Below are positions 57,741 to 64,000 of a stretch of DNA of 64,000 nt, piece by piece. Position numbers and translations under genes: made by a program. The stretch is from Undaria pinnatifida. Taxonomy: Eukaryota > Sar > Phaeophyceae > Laminariales > Alariaceae. The notes below the pieces were generated by a model that saw nothing but the letters and a program-made list of their open reading frames with translations, searched no databases and was not told the origin of the DNA. How positions within the stretch are numbered: the stretch's first letter is position 1; each line of letters begins with the position of its first letter. The DNA lies in NCBI GenBank assembly GCA_012845835.1, contig JABAKD010000020.1, forward strand, positions 10,862,488-10,926,487. Reading direction: 5' to 3'.

Positions 57741-60700
57741 TCCTTCTTGAGTTTTTTTTTCCCATGGGATTTGTTTTGTGCGCATTGGCTTCTTGATTTT
57801 CTCTTTTGGGTTTGATTTTGTTGTTCAGTTAGTTTCAAGGTGCCTCTTCTTCGCCTTGACCTTTAGAGTTGTCACACTTTTGACCAGCATGTATGTTCGC
57901 GTGCTTGTGTCGGTGTGATACCTTGACTTTTCGGGCGTTTCCACTTTTGACGAGCACATATGTTTGCGTGCTTGCGTCGGTGTGCTACCCTGGCCTTCCA
58001 GCCACTGATTTAGCTGGCCCCATTTTCGTAACCAGGCCGAAAATTTGTGATGGTTCCGTCTTCCTGTGTGTGCCGGTTTAACCTGCCCTGTTTTCGTAAC
58101 TTGGCTCAAACCTGGCGTGACTTCTTTTTCCCTCGTCGGTTTAGCGTACCCTTGTTTCGCAGCGCCCGAAACCGCTGTGGTATTTTTTTTCGTTGGCTTT
58201 CCCCTTGATTTCTGCAATACGCACGAAATAGGTGCATATTGGGCATCGTATATGTCTCCAAAACCGCTGTGGCATGCCCATCTTGGCTCTTCCGCTTTTT
58301 GCACTACGTACGTCATTGGTACTTAATGAGGCGTCATATTTGGCTTCTTACCGCTTTGGCATATATGTCTTAGCCCTTCCCCAAATATTTGCAATCCGTA
58401 CGTCATAGGTGCTTATTGAGGCGTCGTATTTGTTCTGTTACCACTGTGGTATACGTGGTATGTGCTCTGGCCCTTCCTCTATTTTCTGTACTACGCACGC
58501 CGTAGGTGCTTATTGAGGCGTGTTGTCCCCCTTGTTTGCGTCATATTGCCCTGCACAAGTTCCATCTTCTCGGTTGGACATCCAAGTGCTTTCGCGTATG
58601 TTTTCCCCGTTTTTTGTCACTTAGCTTCCGGTAGGAATGGCTCTATAGTAGGCCACATCATTTTCAGAGTTTCACGACATCAACTGCTAGTATTTTCGGG
58701 TCCGTCGTTTGTTCACGACCCCCCTCCCCTCTCTAGGCTTCTTTATAGTATCAACCCCCGAAACCATGGTAGTTTCGCTTGGTCCTTATTAGCCTGAACT
58801 TCGCTTGTACGCTGTGCATGCGCCCCGCTAGCATTTTTAGAGTTGTACGTGGTTTGCCCCCTCCCTCTGTCCGGCTTACGGTATCAGCCCGCGACATCGT
58901 AACAGTTTCGTCTGATTCCTTCTCAGCCGAGATATTGTCTGCACCATGTGCGTGCTCTTTCGCAGAGTTTCTGAGCCCTCCGTTGTGTTAAGACCCCGTT
59001 TTTACCGCCCTCACGGTATGAGTTGAAATTAATATCGTGTTAGCTCGGTTTTTCTATCTTGGTTTCCCCTCCCCCTGCACTATGTGCCGGATGGGAACGT
59101 ACACCCCCTCCTCTCGGCAGTGTGTGCGTTTTCGGAACGTATTTCCTCCCGACTCTGGCGTTCGTGAATTTTCGGAACCGATACCTTCCGCTTTCGCGTC
59201 CATGCAACGCGGGTATTATTTGATTTTTTTTTTCTTGTTATTTCTGGTCACGCTTGCTCCTTAGTGGTTATCGCTGTGCGCAGTTAGCGGCCGACCGTAG
59301 TAGTACTCTCTCCTTTCTTCTGGGAGTGAACGCTTAGTGCGCGTATTAGCTTTGGACCCTACTGTCTCAGTACAATTCTACCTGGTAGTTACCAGTATCG
59401 TCAGTGTTATCGCCTTGTGGCCCCCCAAAGTATTCCCTTACAGTCTCAGTATCATTGAGCCCCCAACAACGTTTGAACGTAGTAGTATGCCTTCTGTCTT
59501 ATTTGCCGCATTCAAAGTATGACACTTGTTAGTTTTTCGGTGACCTTCATGGGCGCCTTGATCCTGAACTCGCGCCCAAGTTGTTCCACTTTTCTACAGT
59601 GCGACGAGTGTTTGCCTTTGTGGTTTTGCTTCCGCCTTCTACCGCTTATGTAGCCTACCCACGTTTCGTGCATACCGACGAACCATGGCGCTTCCGAACC
59701 ATGTCGAGGTTTTCTGGCGTGTCGTTCCCACCTCGCCCAATGCGATTGGTGACAACATGGATGCTTTCCGCGTTATTTCACTTCCGTTTTTCGCGAGGCA
59801 TTACCTCTTATTGTTGCTGATGAACTTTCCTTGCCCCTCGGCATACTTCCCTTTTGTTGTTGCACATTTCTTGCTTCTTGGCGTACTTCTTCCCACGACT
59901 GACGTCGCTGCACTTTAGCCCCAGCCACTTGGTATTACGGCATTTCAGCTATTGCTACTGTCTATGGTCCCATGTTGTCGACCACTGGCTTCACATTGAG
60001 AGCCCCCCCTTAGGTTCCATGTTAGCGGTCCCGTGCTGACTCTTCAGCCCATCTGTCGGTTCTCTTTGGCCTCTGCCTTTTTGTTTGGTTGTACCTGCCG
60101 CCAAGAGCCCCTTGCTGTCGGGCTCCGTTCTTGCTTCGTAGCCAGCGGATCTATTCCCCTGGACCACTATTTCTTACCTTTTTCTCTCGGCACCGCTGCC
60201 CCTTCGGTCCAACGACACTGACCCCCGTCCTGGCTTTGCAGCCAACAGGTTTTGTTTCTCTCGACCACTTTTTCTTGTTTCTTTTCGGCATACCTGCCAA
60301 TAGGGTTCAACTACACCGGCCTTAATCATGGGTTTACAGCCCGTCCTGACTGTGCAGTCCACAGGTCATCCCCTCTTGGCCCCCGTTTTGCTCTTGGCTT
60401 GTTGGCGTACTTGTCGCATCGGGCCCACGTTTCGACTCCAGTTTGGCTTCGCAGCCCATATAGGTCGTTCCCTGTTGACCCCCTTTCGTGTTGTTTTTTT
60501 TTTTCCGGCGAAATCGCTTTCGGAGGTATACCTTCGCTACGTACCTAGTGTTGCTCGTTTTCTGAAAGTAGCCTTTCAAGGTCCTTTGCTATGGACCCTT
60601 CTTTTTGTCAGGCTGCAGCACGTTGCTATGACACGATTTGCCTATTTCCTGTTTTTCCCTGCATTTTTCTCGGTTACCTTTTTAGGGTTGCTCCACGTTA

Positions 60701-62040
60701 GCGACCCCGCGTTCCCGACGTATAGTACCCAGCTGCGGCTTTTCTTCATATTGTCTTCTCTGTTCCCTGCATTCTTTTTGGATCTAGACACTTTCAGCGC
60801 TGCTTCGAGCTGAACGAGTATCCTCGTGTTGACCCCGTTTTTGGCTTGCTTTGTTATGGTTGAATAGCCTCGCTACGTTTGCTGGCATTGTTCCCGTTAT
60901 TAGTTACCCTCTCAAGGTGTCATATGTCGACTCTCTTTCCGGCTTCCGATAGTGCCTTCCGTCTTTCTGGTGTCTACGTTTCAGTTTCGTCCTTGTTTGC
61001 GCATAGCTTTGGCTAGGTGACTTCACCACATATTTCTTCCCGTTTTCATGGCACTGTACCCAGATAGCTTTCAAGGGTACTCCACTGTTGCCCCCCGGTT
61101 AAGCTTTCCGGCGTATCACACACGCCTCCAGTACCATCATTTTGGTGTTGTCTGTGCCACTGTTTAGGTGTTGTATTTCACTACGGTGTTGTCTTTCACT
61201 GCGTTTTCGCGATTTGTTTTGGTAGCCTCGGTTTCCCGTTCTACAGTTCGACCAAGGGCCTTATGCTAGCCTCCTAGGTCCCACATTACGGCCCCTGTGC
61301 TTCCGTTACACATCAGCGTACTGGTTATTGATAGTTTTGCCTTTCGACCAATGGTCCCACGTCAGCCTCCCAGGTCCAACCTTGCGGACCCTGGCATTAT
61401 TTTAGGCACTGTTTTTTGTTTTCTCTTGCTTCAGGCTCTTTCTCTTCTGCCTTTCGATTAATGGCCCGACGCTTGCGTACTTCTTCGCGGCTTGGTTGTT
61501 TCTCTTTCACCGTCCAAGCGATGGCCCCACGTCAGGTGTCCATGTCCAACGTAGCGGACTCTGATGTTCTGTTAGGCAGTGTTCCTTTATTTCTCTCTTG
61601 TCTTCCGGCAAATGGACCGACCGCCCGCCCCTTCGGCACTACGCTTCAGGCCGTAAACTCGTCTGGCCTCCACAGCGCGACACGTGTTCCCTTCTTCTCT
61701 TCTGACTTGATTTCCGCGTCTATACCTTCTTCTTTGGCCCCCTTCGCATCCTTGCGCTCAGTGGCCACGCCCTTCGTGTTTTCGTAGGCCGATTGCTACT
61801 GGTATACCGTAGGTACATACCCTTTTTCGAGCTCTCACGGTTGTGAGCTCCATCATAGGGTTGTATATCTTGCAATGAGGCGTTTAAGCCTCATTATTAC
61901 GAGGTGTGGGGGAATCTATAGCCTCATTTTCGTTTGTTTCGAATAGCCGCATCTTCGATCCCCCTCCCAATTTTTGATGTTTTGTTGACATCATTTAATG
62001 GGCAGGTGATCTGCATCTACGACTATTCAGGGTGGGCTAA
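57741..62040 (+). other. LARD interior, part 3: T-rich degenerate tandem repeats
   Basis: T- and C-rich on the + strand. Examples are an approximately 105-bp unit with ACTACGTACGTCATTGGTAC and TTATTGAGGCGT phrases at about 58200-58530, and an approximately 135-bp unit with TTTCGACCAATGG and CCCACGTCAG phrases at about 61240-61600. The part closest to the right LTR (61.8-62.0 kb) is less repetitive and holds the weak polypurine tract. Confidence 0.6.
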
Positions 62041-62610
62041 TGTTATAGAGTGTCAGTATAGCTGGCAATAGATTCGGTAGGATAGTCCGCAGATTCATGG
62101 TCTATTGGCCACAAGAAGGTTCTCTTAAACGGAACATTCTGAGTGAGCGGATAACCCGTAGAATCTAGCTAGTTTGTACCACAAGAGCGTTCTCGGAAAT
62201 GGAACGTTCCTCCTCTGGACAAGATAGATAGAAGTAAGCGCGTTAAGCGCTCATGGGAACATTAGGACATCCAGGAGAACGTTCCTTGTACGTTCCATAG
62301 GTAAAGGTCCGGAAGAGAGCACAGTAGCAATGCTGGGGTGAAGCGAACTCTGTGAGCTTCACCCCACCCCCGTGCTCTCACTACCTGCTCTACCAGCTCT
62401 ATCAGCTCTACTTATTCTGCCCTGCACTACCGTGTGCCAAGGGCCTGTGTTGTCTGTCTTTCAGAGTTCCATGTAGAGGAAATAATGTATAAGCTTTTGA
62501 GTCTATCCAGCGAGCCATGAGGAGAGACCAAACAAGGGCACCGGAACCCATGAGGAGCACGCTTCCCAACACCGACCAACCACGCATCCCCCACTCGGAG
62601 TACCACCACA
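62041..62610 (+). repeat. Right LTR (570 bp) of the LARD
   Basis: By eye it is identical base for base to 48039-48608, including all palindromes (62131-62140, 62201-62210, 62276-62285) and the composite hairpin. It is followed directly by TAAA, the target-site duplication. Confidence 0.93.
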
Positions 62611-62614
62611 TAAA

Positions 62615-63180
62615 CGCGTTGTGAATACAGGCAGGTGCGTCCTTCGTTGGGCCCCATCGAGTATCTGTGCGTGTCGTAAGCGTTCTTGTTTCGCGGCATG
62701 GCGGACTACGGTCGGCCTTGTGAAACGTTGCAAAATAACTAAGTAACACATTAGACTATTATGTATGTGTGTTGATCTGTGAAGGCTTTAGGGCCCATCG
62801 AGTTTATTAATTTAGTGCTTGCTTGCGGTGTTCCTTGATATTGCTCAGCAACGATAGATTTGCATGACATTGGAAAGGGAGAGTATTTCTCTGTACGTCG
62901 AGCACTGCGGACTGTTTTTTTATGCGTTGGTTACTCTGGGTTTCATATCACGTGCGTTGATTCTTATTTTCGAGGTGTATCGTTGACATGGTGTATGTGC
63001 CTTCTTTATGTCTGTGGTGTTTCAGGCATTATTAATCGAATACTTTTTACCGGTCCTTGGCATCGAAAACTGCCGTTTGCAGTACACGATGATTTACGCT
63101 TAAAACTGCGTTGGCGGCTAGGCCGCCAGCGAAGCGCCCTTGCATATAAATAATACAGAAGGCATGGCTTTCATCCCAGC
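62615..63180. other. No gene recognised
   Basis: This is unique-looking flanking DNA right of the LARD insertion. I see no supported exon or repeat. Confidence 0.4.
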
Positions 63181-63184
63181 GTTT

Positions 63185-63680
63185 TCCGAGCCCTAATCCC
63201 ATTGGCCGAGGGTTTTCCCCCCGCCCGGCCTCGGCCAATCAGCGGTCGAAGCGCGCGCGGCGGGAGTTGACCCTCGGGGCAATCCCCCCCAGCCCCCAAC
63301 CCCCCTCCCCCCCCCAGTCCCGCCGCACCCGGGGATGATTGAGCCCGATCCCGGCTCATACATCCTTCCATATCTCTACAACTCCCACACCCCGGGGACG
63401 AAAATCAAGTTTTCCCGGGTCGACACCGCCCCCCACGGTGTGGAAACCCCAATCACACGGGCCGATCGCTGATTGGCTGGGGTGGAAAGAGCAAGCGAAA
63501 CCCGGGGAGGATAGGTCCCCATCCCCGGTTCTGATATCCCTTCGTATCACCACAAATCCGACACCCCAGAGATTTAAAACGAGAATCCCCTGGGTCGGCA
63601 CCGCCCCACACGATGTGGAAACCCCAATCCCGTTGGCCGATCGCTGATTGGCTGGAGCCCAGGGAGCCAGGGCCACCCCG
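63185..63680. promoter_or_regulatory. CCAAT-rich, duplicated GC-rich region
   Basis: CCAATCAGC-type sites occur at about 63235 (GGCCAATCAGCGG) and, inverted, at about 63468 and 63643 (GCTGATTGGCTGG). The last two lie in an approximately 175-bp tandem duplication (GCCGATCGCTGATTGGCTGG starts at 63461 and 63636) that also repeats TGTGGAAACCCCAATC. CCAATCAG is the NF-Y consensus. A promoter is inferred, not shown; a downstream + strand gene would lie at the window edge. Confidence 0.4.
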
Positions 63681-64000
63681 GGAGAATAGGGTGCAGCAGT
63701 TATTCGTGTTTCTTCTCCGATCTAAAGCCGGCCGGCTCTGGAAACCCACTTCACAACAGTGTTCGATCAGCAGCGGGGAGTACTTGCAGCACACAACGCT
63801 ACATCAACACGAAGACCGTACTTCCAGTTGACCGGGAAGCCCAAACACCAGCAGCGCAGACAGGCACCACAGCGACAGCACGCCTTTCACACCTCTTCTA
63901 CCGCTCCAACGAGTCTGGGACGAAAGCGGCGACCCCCCGATACGATACTGTACGAATGCAGTTGTTTCCGTGGATACCATCTAATCATACGACCTTCGCT

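Larger units (their letters stand above)
48039..62610 (+). mobile_element. Complete 14.57-kb LTR retrotransposon without gag/pol (LARD)
   Basis: Two 570-bp direct repeats (48039-48608 and 62041-62610) begin TG and end CA, stay at a constant 14,002-bp offset with no indel, and I found no difference between them by eye. The element is flanked by TAAA at 48035-48038 and 62611-62614, a 4-bp target-site duplication. Just inside the left LTR, at about 48611, TGGCGACGTCGTAGCAGTG is placed like a tRNA primer-binding site, and AGGGTGGGC just before the right LTR is a weak polypurine tract; both indicate + orientation. The 13.4-kb interior has no reverse transcriptase, integrase, protease or gag motif in any frame that I could find. 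The family label LARD (large retrotransposon derivative) fits. Mobilisation would need proteins from another element. Confidence 0.9.

Noticed and set aside
1-64000. CRISPR arrays, bacterial operons, rRNA genes or integrated large DNA virus genes
   Set aside because: Looked for and not seen; all gene structure is eukaryotic and spliced.

Overview
This window is nuclear DNA of a eukaryote. Genes are split into small exons with GT-AG borders, introns are long and full of repeats, and most of the sequence is transposon debris, minisatellites and homopolymer runs. The overall texture (roughly balanced GC, many introns, abundant trinucleotide and pentanucleotide repeats, Gly/Ala/Ser-rich low-complexity protein) fits a brown alga of the Ectocarpus type. 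That is an inference from style, not from a species marker.

Layout. (1) 1.4-3.4 kb, + strand: the last two exons of an unrecognised gene with a basic nuclear-type tail; its intron carries two minisatellite arrays. (2) 5.7-20.3 kb, - strand: a 13-exon model of a PELP1/RIX1-family ribosome-biogenesis protein, about 1,100 residues, whose splice phases all agree; its introns hold a SINE, GACCC-type elements, TTAA mini-elements, hairpins and a TCTAGATC array. (3) 21.3-25.5 kb: a decayed LINE (APE endonuclease plus reverse transcriptase) on the - strand. (4) 26.0-27.7 kb: a decayed Ty3/gypsy integrase with chromodomain. (5) 30.25-31.42 kb: a pair of LTR-like repeats (possible TRIM). (6) 32.1-42.0 kb, - strand: exons of a major facilitator superfamily (MFS) transporter, with an OTU-type cysteine protease gene on the + strand nested in one intron as a partial tandem duplication. 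(7) 43.3-44.1 kb: a PIF1-like helicase remnant followed by a perfect hairpin, probably a Helitron-type relic. (8) 44.56-44.88 kb: a SINE with a 13-bp target-site duplication. (9) 48,039-62,610: a complete 14.57-kb LTR element with two 570-bp LTRs that look identical, a 4-bp target-site duplication and no recognisable gag or pol, so a large retrotransposon derivative (LARD) that moved recently. (10) 63.2-63.7 kb: CCAAT-rich tandem sequence, possibly a promoter.

The most notable system is the LARD. Its LTRs contain at least three palindromes of the heat-shock-element form nGAAnnTTCn and a composite hairpin, and its 13.4-kb interior is a pyrimidine-biased patchwork of degenerate local tandem repeats. 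Second is the OTU locus, where a 750-bp tandem duplication appears to have made a potential new intron that would bypass a 2-bp frameshift. Host genes and mobile elements do not form a pathway together; the host genes shown are a ribosome-assembly factor, a membrane transporter and one unknown.
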